Part shown: positions 54,094 through 64,000 of the stretch, piece after piece
Position numbering within the stretch: the first letter of the stretch is position 1
Layout of the letters: every line of letters begins with the position of its first letter
Source of the DNA: Pseudarthrobacter chlorophenolicus
GTDB taxonomy: Bacteria; Actinomycetota; Actinomycetes; Actinomycetales; Micrococcaceae
Direction of reading: 5' to 3'
Assembly: GCF_000962805.1 (NCBI RefSeq)
Contig: NZ_JZTW01000010.1
Location: forward strand, 1-64,000
Length of the DNA: 64,000 nucleotides
Notes under the pieces: model-generated
Databases searched by the model: none
What the model saw: only the letters and a program-made list of their open reading frames with translations
What the model was told of the DNA's origin: nothing
Translations under genes and position numbers: made by a program

Positions 54094-55155
54094 ATGAGCA
54101 GCGAAACCGCCGTCAACGGCGCCACAGCAGCAGGGGCCGGTGGGGCAACCAGCGGTTCGCAGCCCGTCGGCGCCGCGCGGCGCCGCGGGCCTTTCCGCGA
54201 AGGCGAACGCGTCCAGCTGACCGACGAGCGGGGCCGGATGAACACCGTCACCCTTGAACGCGGCGGAGCCTTCCACACCCACCGGGGCTTCCTGAACCAC
54301 GACGACATCATCGGAAAGGCGGATGGTTCCGTTGTAGTGAACAACGTGGGCCAGCAGTACCAGACGCTGCGCCCCCTTCTCTCGGACTTCGTCCTGTCGA
54401 TGCCGCGCGGCGCCGCCGTCGTCTACCCGAAGGACGCCGGGCAGATTGTCACCATGGCAGACATCTTCCCCGGCGCACGGGTCGTTGAAGCCGGCGTCGG
54501 CTCGGGAGCCCTGTCCATCTCCCTGCTCCGCGCCGTAGGCGACCAGGGCTACCTGCACTCCTTCGAACGCCGGGAAGAGTTCGCGGACATCGCCCGCGGC
54601 AACGTGGAGACAATCTTCGGCGGCCCGCACCCGGCCTGGCAGATCTCCCTGGGGGACTTCCAGGAAGAGGTGGTCCGCAGCGAAGCTCCCGGTTCCGTGG
54701 ACCGCGTGGTCCTGGACATGCTGGCACCCTGGGAGTGCCTCGACGCGGTCGCGACGGTCCTCGCTCCCGGCGGCGTCTGGATCAACTACGTAGCCACCGT
54801 CACCCAGCTGTCCCGCACCGCGGAAGCCATCCGCGCCGACGGCCGGTTCACCGAACCGGACGCCTGGGAATCAATGGTCCGAGGCTGGCACCTCGAAGGC
54901 CTTGCCGTACGCCCGGACCACCGCATGGTGGCACACACCGGCTTCCTGCTGGTCACCCGGCGGCTCGCCGACGGCGTCACCGGCATCTCCGTCAAGCGCC
55001 GGCCGTCGAAGACTGAATTCAACGAAGACGACGTCAACGCCTGGACTCCGGGTGCCGTAGGGGAGCGCGCCGTATCTGACAAGAAACTTCGGCGCGCAGC
55101 CCGGGATGCGATCGCCGGGACCAACGTCAAGGACACTCCCGAGGTCACGAACTAG
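54094..55155 (+). CDS. trmI: tRNA (adenine-58-N1)-methyltransferase
   Basis: 353 residues. The N-terminal extension of about 45 residues is Ala/Gly-rich and probably flexible. The SAM-binding motif is VVEAGVGSGALSISLLRAVG and later motifs include LDMLAPWECLDAV. The SDFVLSMPRGAAVVYPKD region matches TrmI. It makes 1-methyladenosine at position 58 in the T-loop of tRNA. The ATG at 54094 follows GAGGAA; a longer frame starting at 53986 lacks a binding site. In actinobacteria trmI commonly precedes arc, as here. Confidence 0.93.
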   Translation: MSSETAVNGATAAGAGGATSGSQPVGAARRRGPFREGERVQLTDERGRMNTVTLERGGAFHTHRGFLNHDDIIGKADGSVVVNNVGQQYQTLRPLLSDFVLSMPRGAAVVYPKDAGQIVTMADIFPGARVVEAGVGSGALSISLLRAVGDQGYLHSFERREEFADIARGNVETIFGGPHPAWQISLGDFQEEVVRSEAPGSVDRVVLDMLAPWECLDAVATVLAPGGVWINYVATVTQLSRTAEAIRADGRFTEPDAWESMVRGWHLEGLAVRPDHRMVAHTGFLLVTRRLADGVTGISVKRRPSKTEFNEDDVNAWTPGAVGERAVSDKKLRRAARDAIAGTNVKDTPEVTN

Positions 55156-55237
55156 TCCACATTTCGGGAGTCTCCATCCCTAGCTGCCCTCTTGGGACTA
55201 ATGTCTTAAGAGAAGAGCAGGAAGGGGCTGATGCATC

Positions 55238-56989
55238 ATGGAGACACCGAACCAGGACTCCGGACGTACACCGGCAGAGCAATTTGCCGCCAATGACCTC
55301 TCGGTTGCCGACCGTCAGGTCAACATCCTCCGGGACAAACTCAGGCACATCGACCGCCAGTTGGCTGCGGCAACGCAGAACAACACCAAGCTGGTCAGCA
55401 TGCTTGAAACCGCGAAGGCGGAGATCCTCCGCCTTAAAAACGCGCTGGACCAGGAAGGGCAGCCACCGTACAGCTTCGGTACCATCCTGCAGCTGAACCC
55501 GCGGCGCCAACCGGCCCCGGGCAACAGTGGACAGGCAGCCACGGAGGAGTCCGCGGACATCTTCAACGCGGGCCGGAAGATGCGCGTAGGCCTCAGCCCC
55601 CTGGTGAATATCAACCAGCTCGCCGTGGGCCAGGAGGTCCTGCTGAACGAGGCGCTGCTGATCGTGGCGGGCCTGGGCTACGAACGTGCCGGTGAGTTGG
55701 CCACGCTCAAGGAAATGCTTGGAGCCGACCGGGCACTCGTGGTGGGCCGGGCCGATGAGGAACGGGTGGTCCGGCTCTCGGGTGCCCTGCTTACACAGAA
55801 ACTCCGGGTTGGTGATGCCCTGTCTATCGATTCCCGGACAGGGTACGCACTCGAGAAGGTGCCCCGCTCCGAGGTCGAGAACCTCGTCCTCGAGGAAGTT
55901 CCGGACATCACTTACGAGGATATCGGCGGCCTGGGCCCGCAGATCGAACAGATCCGCGACGCCGTGGAACTGCCGTTCCTGCACCCCGATCTCTACCGTG
56001 AGCACGGGCTGAAAGCACCGAAGGGTATCCTCCTGTACGGCCCTCCAGGCTGTGGCAAGACCCTGATCGCCAAGGCGGTGGCCAACTCGCTGGCCGCCCG
56101 TGCGGCTGAACGCTCCGGCAACGTGGACCTGAAGAGCTACTTCCTGAACATCAAGGGCCCGGAACTGCTCGACAAGTACGTGGGCGAAACGGAACGCCAC
56201 ATCCGGCTGATCTTCGCCCGCGCCCGGGAGAAGGCGTCGGATGGCAGCCCCGTCGTGGTTTTCTTCGACGAGATGGATTCGCTGTTCCGGACCAGGGGCA
56301 CGGGCATCTCATCCGACGTCGAGACCACCATCGTCCCGCAGCTGCTCAGCGAGATCGACGGCGTGGAACGGCTGGACAACGTGATCGTGATCGGCGCCTC
56401 CAACCGAGAGGACATGATCGATCCCGCCATCCTCAGGCCGGGCCGCCTTGACGTCAAAGTCAAGATCCACCGCCCCGACGCCGAAGCGGCAGCGGACATC
56501 TTCAATAAATACATCACTCCGGATCTGCCCTTCCACGAGTCTGACCTTGCCGAGCACAACGGCGACGTACAGGCCACGGTGGACGCCATGGTGCAGCGGA
56601 CCGTGGAGGCCATGTACTCCACCGACAAGTCCAACGAGTTCCTTGAGGTGACCTACGCCAACGGGGACACCGAGATGCTGTACTTCAAGGACTTCAACTC
56701 CGGCGCAGTCGTCCAGAACGTGGTGGACCGTGCCAAGAAGTACGCCATCAAGGATTTGCTCACCAGCCAACAAAGGGGGCTTCGGATCGACCACCTGCTG
56801 CGGGCCGTGGTTGATGAGTTCCGCGAGCACGAGGACATGCCCAACACCACCAACCCTGATGACTGGGCAAGGATCTCCGGCAAGAAGGGCGAACGGATCA
56901 CCTACATCCGGACGATTGTCCAGGGCAAGGCCGGGCAGGAACCCGGCAAGTCCATCGAAACCACGCCCACCACCGGACAGTATCTGTGA
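55238..56989 (+). CDS. arc: Proteasome-associated AAA ATPase ARC/Mpa
   Basis: 583 residues. A coiled coil occupies about residues 20-72, which is the docking site for Pup. OB-fold regions follow. The AAA core has Walker A GPPGCGKT (268-275) and Walker B VVFFDE (340-345) and the GNR/arginine-finger region [19 protein letters not shown]. The C-terminus ends TGQYL, the QYL tail that docks into the proteasome alpha ring. It unfolds pupylated proteins for degradation. Dop follows with a four-base overlap. Confidence 0.97.
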   Translation: METPNQDSGRTPAEQFAANDLSVADRQVNILRDKLRHIDRQLAAATQNNTKLVSMLETAKAEILRLKNALDQEGQPPYSFGTILQLNPRRQPAPGNSGQAATEESADIFNAGRKMRVGLSPLVNINQLAVGQEVLLNEALLIVAGLGYERAGELATLKEMLGADRALVVGRADEERVVRLSGALLTQKLRVGDALSIDSRTGYALEKVPRSEVENLVLEEVPDITYEDIGGLGPQIEQIRDAVELPFLHPDLYREHGLKAPKGILLYGPPGCGKTLIAKAVANSLAARAAERSGNVDLKSYFLNIKGPELLDKYVGETERHIRLIFARAREKASDGSPVVVFFDEMDSLFRTRGTGISSDVETTIVPQLLSEIDGVERLDNVIVIGASNREDMIDPAILRPGRLDVKVKIHRPDAEAAADIFNKYITPDLPFHESDLAEHNGDVQATVDAMVQRTVEAMYSTDKSNEFLEVTYANGDTEMLYFKDFNSGAVVQNVVDRAKKYAIKDLLTSQQRGLRIDHLLRAVVDEFREHEDMPNTTNPDDWARISGKKGERITYIRTIVQGKAGQEPGKSIETTPTTGQYL

Positions 56990-58659
56990 CGGCTGCACCG
57001 GAACCGGCGGGCGGGGGAGGCCTGCCCGCCGGCGGCGCCATGCGGGTCATGGGCGCGGAAACCGAGTACGGGATCCACGCTCCCACTGCCCCCACGGCCA
57101 ACGCCACCATGATGAGTGCCCGGGTGGTCCAGGCGTACGCCCAGGTCACCCGGCAGCGCGCAGCTGGCGGAGCGGAAACCCGCTGGGATTACACGGATGA
57201 AGAACCGCTGCATGACGCCCGCGGCTGGACTGTGGACAGGGAATCGGCCCATCCCAGCCAGCTCACTGACCAGCCGCCAGTCCTTGATGCCGAAGCGGTG
57301 GCGCTGGCATACGGACGTGAGGACCTGGACCTCGATGGCCAGGACGAGTCCGGATCCCTCCTGATGAACATGGTCCTGGGCAACGGGGCACGGCTCTACG
57401 TGGACCATGCGCATCCCGAGTACTCCAGCCCCGAGGTCACCAACCCCAGGGACGCCGTGGCCTGGGATGCTGCAGGGGACCTCGTGGCACTGGCAGCGGT
57501 CCGCCGGCTCGCCGCAGACCCGGACCTGCCGCCCGTTAATCTTTACAAGAACAACACGGACAACAAATCGGTGTCCTACGGCTCCCACGAGAACTACCTC
57601 ATGCCACGGTCGGTTCCCTTCGCCGACATTGTCCGCGGGCTGACGCCCTTCTTCGTGAGCCGGCAGGCCGTATGCGGCGCCGGACGCCTGGGCATTGGCC
57701 AGGACAGTTCGACGGCGGGGTACCAGATCAGCCAGCGCGCGGACTTCTTCGAAGCCGAGGTGGGGCTGGAGACAACCATCCGCAGGCCGATCATCAACAC
57801 CCGGGATGAACCGCATGCCACGGCGGACAAGTACCGCCGGCTCCACGTGATCATTGGCGACGCCAACCTCAGCCAGGTCTCCAACTACCTCAAATTCGGA
57901 ACCACTGCCATGGTTCTAAGCCTGATTGAAGCCGGTCTGGCACCGAAGATCGAAGTGCACGAGCCCGTGCGGGCGCTGCAGGCAGTCAGCCATGACACCT
58001 CCCTGACCGCCACCGTGCGCCTGGTGGACGGCCGGCGGGTCACCGCCCTCGATCTGCAGTGGATGTACCACGAAGCGGCGGCAAAGCTGGCCCAGGACAC
58101 CGGTGTGGGCGACGCCGTGGATGGTGACGGCCATACCCACGAGGTCCTTAAACGCTGGGCTGAAGTCCTCACGCAGTTGGACAGCAACCGGGCCGCCGCG
58201 GCGGCCTCTGTGGAATGGCTTGCCAAGCTTTCACTCCTGGACGGTTACCGTCAGCGTGATGGGCTGGAATGGGATGACGCAAGGCTGGGACTGGTGGATC
58301 TTCAGTGGGCCGACATCCGTCCGGAAAAGGGCCTCTACTACCGGCTCCTGGCACGGAACCGGATGCAGCGCGTGGTGGAGGACGCTGCAATCTCGGCAGC
58401 TGTGGGGAAACCTCCCGCGGACACCCGGGCGTTCTTCCGCGGCAAGTGCATCAGCAGCTTCGGCAAGGATGTAGTGGGGGCCAGTTGGGACTCCGTCATC
58501 TTCGATGTTCCAGGCTACGGGCGGCTGCAGCGGGTGCCTACCCGTGAGCCCCTTCGCGGCACAAAAGCCCTGACGGGGGCCCTTTTTGAGCGCTATCGCG
58601 AGGCCGGTCCGTTCCTCGGTGAACTGCTGGGACACAACACCGCTCCGCCTGCGGCGTAA
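56986..58659 (+). CDS. dop: Pup deamidase/depupylase Dop
   Basis: 557 residues. The GS-like glutamate-ligase fold begins at [12 protein letters not shown], with conserved [21 protein letters not shown] and [10 protein letters not shown] motifs shared with PafA. Dop converts the C-terminal Gln of Pup to Glu and removes Pup from substrates. The GTG at 56986 overlaps the end of arc (GTGA). The first 18 residues are Gly/Pro/Ala-rich, so an internal ATG at 57040 would also give a complete enzyme but lacks a good ribosome binding site. Confidence 0.95.
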   Translation: MTAAPEPAGGGGLPAGGAMRVMGAETEYGIHAPTAPTANATMMSARVVQAYAQVTRQRAAGGAETRWDYTDEEPLHDARGWTVDRESAHPSQLTDQPPVLDAEAVALAYGREDLDLDGQDESGSLLMNMVLGNGARLYVDHAHPEYSSPEVTNPRDAVAWDAAGDLVALAAVRRLAADPDLPPVNLYKNNTDNKSVSYGSHENYLMPRSVPFADIVRGLTPFFVSRQAVCGAGRLGIGQDSSTAGYQISQRADFFEAEVGLETTIRRPIINTRDEPHATADKYRRLHVIIGDANLSQVSNYLKFGTTAMVLSLIEAGLAPKIEVHEPVRALQAVSHDTSLTATVRLVDGRRVTALDLQWMYHEAAAKLAQDTGVGDAVDGDGHTHEVLKRWAEVLTQLDSNRAAAAASVEWLAKLSLLDGYRQRDGLEWDDARLGLVDLQWADIRPEKGLYYRLLARNRMQRVVEDAAISAAVGKPPADTRAFFRGKCISSFGKDVVGASWDSVIFDVPGYGRLQRVPTREPLRGTKALTGALFERYREAGPFLGELLGHNTAPPAA

Positions 58660-58747
58660 ACCGCACGGGACGCCCCGGGGCGTGGCAGGATGGGCATATA
58701 TTGGTGGATCTGCCGGATCCGCCGGCAACAAAAGGGAAGGGATAGCA

Positions 58748-58951
58748 ATGGCAGGCCAGGAGCAGCAGCAGCCGCAATCACGCGACAGCCAGGTCGACGA
58801 AGACATTCCCGAGGCACCGCCCGCACCGCCGGAGGCGCAGGCCTCGGCATCGACCGAAGGCGTGGACGATTTGCTCGACGAAATCGACGGCGTTCTCGAA
58901 TCGAACGCCGAGGAATTTGTCCGGGCCTTCGTCCAAAAGGGCGGCCAGTAA
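58748..58951 (+). CDS. pup: Prokaryotic ubiquitin-like protein Pup
   Basis: 67 residues, the normal length for Pup. The N-terminal half is Gln/Pro/Ala-rich and disordered; the C-terminal half is the binding helix (EGVDDLLDEIDGVLESNAEE). It ends KGGQ, so the final Gln must be deamidated by Dop before PafA can attach it to lysines. The ATG at 58748 follows AAGGGA. Only five to six positions separate the helix from the C-terminal GGQ. Confidence 0.97.
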   Translation: MAGQEQQQPQSRDSQVDEDIPEAPPAPPEAQASASTEGVDDLLDEIDGVLESNAEEFVRAFVQKGGQ

Positions 58952-59032
58952 CCCGGACCCCGGATGGTGGCGGAAGCCGCGGACGGCCGGAATCTGTACC
59001 GACGTTGAACACCACGTTTTAGGAGTGCATGA

Positions 59033-59854
59033 GTGCAGGAATCAACCGCCAACAAGGTAGCCGCGAACGCCACCTCGTCATTCACCGAACACCTTCAGCG
59101 CGACCGGCCGGAGCTCCTGCCGTTCAACCGCTCAGGGCAGGGCGGCGCAACAGCTGCCGCCCCGCTCCAGGTGCCCCATGCCACCACCATCGTGGCCATG
59201 GGCTACAACGGCGGTGTGCTGATGGCGGGGGACCGGCGGGCCACCATGGGCAACGTCATCGCCAGCAGGCACATCGAGAAAGTGTTCCCGGCCGACCGTT
59301 ACTCCGTGCTGGGCATCGCGGGCACCGCCGGCATCGCCATTGACCTCACTCGGCTGTTCCAGGTGGAACTGGAACACTACGAAAAGATTGAGGGAACCCT
59401 CCTCAGTCTTGAAGGCAAGGCGAACAGGCTGGGCGCGATGATCCGCGGAAACCTTCCCCTGGCGCTTCAGGGTTTGGCCGTAGTACCCCTGTTCGCCGGC
59501 TTCGACACCAGCGCCGGTGTCGGCAGGCTGTTCTCGTACGACGTCACCGGCGGCCGGTACGAAGAACATGAACACCACACGGTGGGTTCCGGGTCGGTCT
59601 TCGCCCGTGGAGCCCTCAAGAAACTTTGGCGCCCCAACCTCTCCGCTGAGGAAGCCGTCGCTGTGGCCATCGAGGCCCTGTTCGACGCCGCAGATGACGA
59701 CTCCGCCACAGGAGGCCCGGATACCGTGCGCAGGCTCTGGCCCGTGGTGTACACGGTGGACAGCACCGGCACCCGCCGCGTGGCGGAAGAACAACTCGCC
59801 GCTGCCTCGCTGAGCGTCATCGAGGCCCGCACCATCGCCGGACGGGAGGCCTGA
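59033..59854 (+). CDS. prcB: Proteasome subunit beta
   Basis: 273 residues including a propeptide of 50. The nucleophile Thr51 opens the mature chain ([12 protein letters not shown]), with conserved Asp/Lys positions GDRRATMGN and HIEKVFP. The processed subunit forms the proteolytic rings of the 20S core. The GTG at 59033 is seven bases after AGGAG; a nearby ATG at 59029 is in another frame. prcA starts two bases after its stop. Confidence 0.96.
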   Translation: MQESTANKVAANATSSFTEHLQRDRPELLPFNRSGQGGATAAAPLQVPHATTIVAMGYNGGVLMAGDRRATMGNVIASRHIEKVFPADRYSVLGIAGTAGIAIDLTRLFQVELEHYEKIEGTLLSLEGKANRLGAMIRGNLPLALQGLAVVPLFAGFDTSAGVGRLFSYDVTGGRYEEHEHHTVGSGSVFARGALKKLWRPNLSAEEAVAVAIEALFDAADDDSATGGPDTVRRLWPVVYTVDSTGTRRVAEEQLAAASLSVIEARTIAGREA

Positions 59855-59855
59855 T

Positions 59856-60566
59856 ATGACACAGCAGTTTTACGTCTCTCCCGAACAGCTGATGAAGGAC
59901 CGAGCGGACTTCGCCCGGAAGGGCATCGCACGCGGAAAGTCAGTTGTGGTGATCAGCTGCGAAGACGGGATCGCCCTCGTGGCCGAAAACCCCTCTCCCT
60001 CGCTTCACAAGATCGGTGAGATTTACGACAAGATCGCGTTTGCCGCCGTCGGCAAGTACAACGAGTTCGAAAGCCTGCGCCAGGCCGGCGTGCGTTATGC
60101 CGATGTCCGCGGCTACTCATACGACCGCGAGGATGTCACCGCCCGCGGGCTTGCCAGCGTATACGCCCAAAGCCTTGGCGCAGTGTTCACCGCCGAACAG
60201 AAGCCGTTCGAAGTGGAACTCGCAGTGGCCGAGGTAGGTGCCACTCAGGCTGAGGACCATTTGTACCGCCTCACATTCGACGGCTCCATCGCTGACGAAC
60301 ACAGCTTCGTGGTGATGGGTGGCCAGGCAGAGCGTGTCGCCTCAGCCATTGACCAGGGCTGGCGGGCGTCACTGGGTTTCCCGGACGCCGTCCGCCTCGC
60401 CCTCAACGGCCTCGCTCCGGCACCCGAGGCGGAAGATACGGCCAAGCCGGTCCCGGCACGTGCGATTGAAGTGGCGGTCCTTGACCGGCACTCAGAGGAA
60501 GTACGCGGCGCCCGCCGCGCCTTCCGCAGGCTCAACGACGCAGACATCACTGCATTGCTGGCGTAG
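59856..60566 (+). CDS. prcA: Proteasome subunit alpha
   Basis: 236 residues with no propeptide, as expected for the alpha subunit. The N-terminal residues include [20 protein letters not shown] (gate region), and the fold follows with [16 protein letters not shown] and [20 protein letters not shown]. It forms the outer rings that gate entry and dock Arc through its C-terminal QYL tail. It is eight bases upstream of pafA. Confidence 0.96.
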   Translation: MTQQFYVSPEQLMKDRADFARKGIARGKSVVVISCEDGIALVAENPSPSLHKIGEIYDKIAFAAVGKYNEFESLRQAGVRYADVRGYSYDREDVTARGLASVYAQSLGAVFTAEQKPFEVELAVAEVGATQAEDHLYRLTFDGSIADEHSFVVMGGQAERVASAIDQGWRASLGFPDAVRLALNGLAPAPEAEDTAKPVPARAIEVAVLDRHSEEVRGARRAFRRLNDADITALLA

Positions 60567-60574
60567 GAGGAGAG

Positions 60575-61939
60575 ATGGACAAGAGAATCTTCGGCATCGA
60601 AACAGAATTCGGAATCTCGTATTCAAGCCCCGATTCGAGGCCTCTTGCCCCGGAGGAGGTAGCCCGCTACCTGTTCCGCAAGGTTGTCAGCTGGGGCCGT
60701 TCGTCCAACGTATTCCTCACGAACGGTTCCCGGCTGTACCTGGACGTCGGATCACACCCCGAGTACGCGACCGCAGAATGCGACGATCTTGCCCAGCTCA
60801 TTGCACATGACCGTGCCGGCGAACTCATCCTGGACGACCTCGTGGACGAAGCCCAGGCCCGCCTTGCCGCCGAGGGCTTCAACGGCACTGTCTACCTGTT
60901 CAAGAACAACACCGACTCCGCCGGAAACTCCTACGGCAGCCACGAGAACTACCTGATCCCGAGGCGGGGAGAGTTCTCCCGGCTCGCCGAGATCCTGATC
61001 CCGTTCCTCGTCACCCGCCAGCTCATCGCCGGAGCCGGCAAAATCCTCAAGACACCGCACGGGGCAACCTACGCCTTTTCCCAGCGGGCGGACCACATCT
61101 GGGAAGGCGTATCCTCCGCCACCACCAGGTCCCGCCCCATCATCAACACCAGGGACGAGCCACACGCCGACGCCGAGTTCTACCGCCGGCTGCATGTCAT
61201 TGTTGGTGACTCCAACATGTCGGAAACCACCGCCCTGATGAAGGTGGGCACCGTCGACCTGGTCCTGCGGATGATCGAGGCCGGCGTCATCATGCGGGAC
61301 ATGCGGATGGAAAATCCCATCCGCAGCATCCGCGAGATCTCCCACGACCTCAGCGGCCGCGCGCTGGTCAGGCTGGCCAACGGCCGCCAACTGACCGCGC
61401 TGGAAATCCAGCAGGAGTATCTGACGAAAGTCACTGCCTTCGTGCGCGAACATGGTGCCCACAACCCCCACGTACCGCTGATCCTCGACCTGTGGGAGCG
61501 CACGCTCAAGGCCATCGACAGCGGAGATACACGCAGCATCGACACCGAAATTGACTGGGCTATCAAGAAGAAGCTCATGGACAGCTACCGCGAACGCCAT
61601 GGCCTGGCTTTGGACGCGCCACGGATTGCCCAACTGGACCTGACCTACCACGACATCTCGCGGAGCCGGGGCCTGTACTACCTGCTGCAGTCCCGTGGAG
61701 CGGTCCGCCGCCTGGTGGACGACACCGTGATCAAGGACGCCGTGGACGCACCGCCGCAGACCACCCGGGCCAAGCTCCGCGGCGACTTTGTCCGCCGGGC
61801 GCAGGAGCTGGGACGTGACTACACGGTGGACTGGGTCCACTTGAAGCTCAACGACCGCGCCCACCAGACCATCCTCTGCAAGGACCCGTTCAGGAGTGTT
61901 GACGACCGGGTTGATGCCCTCCTTGACTCTATGGGCTGA
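60575..61939 (+). CDS. pafA: Pup-protein ligase PafA
   Basis: 454 residues, typical length. The enzyme begins [13 protein letters not shown] and has the glutamine-synthetase-like catalytic motifs [21 protein letters not shown] and [10 protein letters not shown], which parallel Dop. It attaches the deamidated C-terminus of Pup to lysine side chains of target proteins. The ATG at 60575 follows GGAGGAG. After the gene there are 112 bases without a recognised feature before the FKBP lipoprotein. Confidence 0.97.
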   Translation: MDKRIFGIETEFGISYSSPDSRPLAPEEVARYLFRKVVSWGRSSNVFLTNGSRLYLDVGSHPEYATAECDDLAQLIAHDRAGELILDDLVDEAQARLAAEGFNGTVYLFKNNTDSAGNSYGSHENYLIPRRGEFSRLAEILIPFLVTRQLIAGAGKILKTPHGATYAFSQRADHIWEGVSSATTRSRPIINTRDEPHADAEFYRRLHVIVGDSNMSETTALMKVGTVDLVLRMIEAGVIMRDMRMENPIRSIREISHDLSGRALVRLANGRQLTALEIQQEYLTKVTAFVREHGAHNPHVPLILDLWERTLKAIDSGDTRSIDTEIDWAIKKKLMDSYRERHGLALDAPRIAQLDLTYHDISRSRGLYYLLQSRGAVRRLVDDTVIKDAVDAPPQTTRAKLRGDFVRRAQELGRDYTVDWVHLKLNDRAHQTILCKDPFRSVDDRVDALLDSMG

Positions 61940-62051
61940 CACCCAGCTTCACGGGCTATTCTGGATAAGGCCCTTTTAAGGTGCCCGCAGCGATGCTGTC
62001 CGCTGCCATGCGGAACATCGCGTCCACCCTGCCCCGACGAAAGTTCTTTAC

Positions 62052-63014
62052 GTGCGCCGACTACTAGCAATCCTCCTGCCCGGCCTGCTGCTGCTCACCG
62101 CCTGCGGAGGCTCGACCGCAGAGCCGGAACCCACCAGCCAGTCCGCTGGCGACACTGCCAAGTTCGACACCCTCAAGCTGACCGACAACGGGGACAAAAA
62201 AGCCCCTGGCGTGGACTTCCCCAAGCCGTTCGAAGTGGCTGAGCCCACCGTCAAGGTTGTCGCCGAGGGCACTGGCGACACCGTCAAGGCAAACCAGATC
62301 GCCAACATCTCGGTCCTCGCCCTCAACGGTGCAGACGGCTCCACGCTGGAAGACACCTTCCCCAGCGAGCCCGAACCCCTCGAGCTTAACGACGACCTCA
62401 AGACCAACAGCGCCGTCATCTACAACGCATTCGTGGGCGCGAAGGTCGGCTCCAGCATTGCACTGGCAGTGCCGGGACAGAAGAGTGCCCCCGCAGCCAG
62501 CCCGTCAGCCGGAGCCACCCCGACGCCGAGCGCCCCGGCCAGCCCCACCCAGCTCCTGATCATCAAGGTGCTCTCCGCCGGTGACCCGACTCCCGTACTG
62601 GACAAGCCCCAGGGCGAAACCGTAACCCCGCCGGCCGGCCTGCCCACCGTGACGGAAAAGGACGGCAAACCGGAAATCAACGTTGAAGGTGCAGCAGCCC
62701 CCACCGCGCTGGTCTCCCAGGACCTCATCAAAGGCACCGGGGCGACCGTCAAGGAAACTGACACCCTGACGGTGAACTACGTGGGCGTCAACCTGGTGGG
62801 CGGCACCAAGTTCGACTCCAGCTTCGATCGCGGCGAACCGGCGAGCTTTGGGCTGAACCAGGTCATCAAGGGCTGGACCCAGGGCCTCGCCGGCAAGACG
62901 GTGGGTTCCCGGGTCCTCCTGGTGATCCCAAAGGACCTGGCCTACGGTGACGCCGGCCAGGGCGAAGCCAAGGGCGATCTTGTCTTCGTAGTGGACATCC
63001 TCGGCGCCAAGTAG
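62052..63014 (+). CDS. FKBP-type prolyl isomerase lipoprotein
   Basis: 320 residues. A signal peptide ends in lipobox LTAC (Cys18), so the protein is lipid-anchored outside the membrane. A degenerate FKBP-like domain covers about residues 50-175, interrupted by a Ser/Ala/Pro/Thr linker (about 138-165). A canonical FKBP domain follows (about 215-320) with VNYVGVNLVGGTKFDSSFDRG, VIKGWTQGLAGKTVGSRVLLVIP and YGD. It should isomerise proline bonds in exported proteins. The start is the GTG at 62052. Confidence 0.9.
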   Translation: MRRLLAILLPGLLLLTACGGSTAEPEPTSQSAGDTAKFDTLKLTDNGDKKAPGVDFPKPFEVAEPTVKVVAEGTGDTVKANQIANISVLALNGADGSTLEDTFPSEPEPLELNDDLKTNSAVIYNAFVGAKVGSSIALAVPGQKSAPAASPSAGATPTPSAPASPTQLLIIKVLSAGDPTPVLDKPQGETVTPPAGLPTVTEKDGKPEINVEGAAAPTALVSQDLIKGTGATVKETDTLTVNYVGVNLVGGTKFDSSFDRGEPASFGLNQVIKGWTQGLAGKTVGSRVLLVIPKDLAYGDAGQGEAKGDLVFVVDILGAK

Positions 63015-63091
63015 CCACACTTACAGACGTGCCGCGGCCAGTCCGCGGAATCAGAACCAGTATCCCCACAGCACAGATCAAAGGAGCAAGC

Positions 63092-63487
63092 ATGTCATTT
63101 GGACAGCGGGATTTCGACCGTACCAAGCCTGAAATCGACTTCCCCGAGGGTGACGTCCCCACCGAACTCGTGATCACCGACCTCATCGAGGGCGACGGCC
63201 GCGAAGCCAAGGCCGGCGACACCGTCTCCACCCACTACGTGGGCGTTGCCTGGTCCACCGGCGAAGAGTTTGACGCCTCCTGGGGCCGCGGCGCACCGCT
63301 GGACTTCCGCGTGGGCGTTGGCCAGGTCATCCAGGGATGGGACCAGGGCCTGCTGGGCATGAAGGTGGGCGGCCGCCGCCGCCTCGAAATTCCCTCGGAG
63401 CTGGCCTACGGTTCCCGTGGCGCCGGCGGGGCGATTGCCCCCAACGAGGCCCTGATCTTCGTCGTGGACCTGGTCGGAGTCCGCTAG
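63092..63487 (+). CDS. FKBP-type peptidyl-prolyl isomerase, cytoplasmic
   Basis: 131 residues, one FKBP domain without a signal peptide. Active-site segments are THYVGVAWSTGEEFDASWGRG, VIQGWDQGLLGMKVGGRRRLEIP and YGSRGAGGAIAPNEALIF. It acts in the cytoplasm as a folding helper. The ATG at 63092 follows AAAGGAG. It is the second FKBP gene in a row and lies between the lipoprotein FKBP and pafB, as often seen near the proteasome locus in this group. Confidence 0.93.
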   Translation: MSFGQRDFDRTKPEIDFPEGDVPTELVITDLIEGDGREAKAGDTVSTHYVGVAWSTGEEFDASWGRGAPLDFRVGVGQVIQGWDQGLLGMKVGGRRRLEIPSELAYGSRGAGGAIAPNEALIFVVDLVGVR

Positions 63488-63524
63488 AACCCGCCGCAGA
63501 CGCACGGCGCAGTTCCGCCGTCGG

Positions 63525-63570
63525 AAGCGCGGCAGCCCGCAGGACATCGGTCCCGCGGGCTGCCGCGCTT
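63525..63570 (+). terminator. Terminator hairpin after the cytoplasmic FKBP gene
   Basis: AAGCGCGGCAGCCCGC (63525-63540) pairs perfectly with GCGGGCTGCCGCGCTT (63555-63570), followed by TCT. Confidence 0.8.
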
Positions 63571-63607
63571 TCTGCGTTCAGGCGAGGACTTTAGTAACGT
63601 ACACAGG

Positions 63608-64000
63608 GTGTCCCTCTCCCGAACTGAGCGCCTCCTGAACCTCCTGATCGCGCTGCTGAACACCCGTTACGGGCTTCGCCGCAGCGAACTGCGGCAGAAG
63701 GTCTACCACGACGAGTCCGGTAACGACGTCGCCTTTGGCCGGATGTTCGAACGGGACAAGAATGATTTGCGCCAGTTCGGCTTCGACGTTGAAACCCTGA
63801 CGGACCTTGGCTGGAGTGAGGATGACCCCGCCACTACCCGCTACCGGATCGGCAAGGAATCCAACCGGCTTCCCGACGTCGAACTCGGCCCGGAAGAGTG
63901 GACAGTCCTGCTGCTGGCATCCCAGCTGTGGGAACGCGCAGCCCTCGGCACCGCTGCCCAGAGCGCGCTCCGCAAGCTCCAGGCGTCCGGGCGGATGGCC
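63608..64000 (+). CDS. pafB: WYL-domain regulator PafB, 5' part
   Basis: The first 131 codons of a gene continuing past the right edge. The GTG at 63608 gives the N-terminus MSLSRTERLLNLLIALLNTR. A winged HTH region follows (YGLRRSELRQKV ... AFGRMFERDKNDLRQFGF). The WYL domain would lie beyond the window. Position after pafA and the FKBP genes matches PafB, which with PafC activates DNA-damage genes in actinobacteria. The family assignment rests on the N-terminus plus synteny. Confidence 0.85.
   Translation, partial: MSLSRTERLLNLLIALLNTRYGLRRSELRQKVYHDESGNDVAFGRMFERDKNDLRQFGFDVETLTDLGWSEDDPATTRYRIGKESNRLPDVELGPEEWTVLLLASQLWERAALGTAAQSALRKLQASGRMA

Overview
The window is high-GC, gene-dense chromosomal DNA from an actinobacterium, most likely the family Micrococcaceae (Arthrobacter or Pseudarthrobacter type). 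The evidence is a complete Pup-proteasome locus (arc, dop, pup, prcB, prcA, pafA, start of pafB), a mycothiol ligase gene (mshC), actinobacterial families such as DUF3099, DUF4193 and DUF5703, and frequent GTG and TTG starts. The genus is inferred from gene content; no database was searched.

Positions 1-2530 look accessory. They hold the 5' end of an unrecognised gene running off the left edge, a 35-residue membrane peptide gene, and an IS30-family insertion sequence that appears to have split a small membrane-protein gene. From about 2530 the content is ordinary chromosome: a small membrane protein, a DM13 lipoprotein, a divergent hydrolase/WYL-regulator pair, a SURF1/DUF3099/YbaK operon (5149-7196), two short-chain dehydrogenases, serB, an ABC ATPase, a TSUP permease, a SpoU-type RNA methyltransferase and zinc-independent L31.

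Positions 13-26 kb carry a lipoate-ligase-like protein with swapped domain order, aminopeptidase N, a YeiH-type exporter, and a three-gene cluster of circularly permuted ATP-grasp, alpha-E and transglutaminase proteins. An unusual zinc-ribbon SDR and the divergent glycogen genes glgC and glgA follow. Positions 26-33 kb are a fatty-acid module (acyl-CoA oxidase/dehydrogenase, TetR regulator, thiolase, FabG4-like reductase, MaoC dehydratase). It is syntenic with the mycobacterial fadE5-fadA2-fabG4-htdX region and is controlled from a perfect 31-bp palindrome between the divergent units.

Positions 33-50 kb are mixed: FUSC exporter, serine hydrolase, glutathionyl-hydroquinone-reductase-like protein, M50 protease, DUF4193, two overlapping GT9 glycosyltransferases, DUF805, a class III UvrA-like ATPase, tRNA-Leu(GAG), M20 peptidase, acyl-CoA dehydrogenase, a 25-bp tandem repeat at the end of a DUF5703 gene, an aldo/keto reductase and uppP. 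Positions 49.6-64 kb hold mshC, a PAC2 protein, a HAD phosphatase, a CBS-containing site-2 protease, trmI and the Pup-proteasome system with two FKBP prolyl isomerases. Pup ends in GGQ, so it needs Dop deamidation before PafA can attach it to targets. Arc then unfolds pupylated proteins into the PrcAB core.

The strongest leads are the palindrome-controlled divergent lipid locus, the ATP-grasp/alpha-E/transglutaminase cluster, the domain-swapped lipoate ligase, the SDR lacking the usual catalytic tyrosine, and the IS-interrupted membrane-protein gene.
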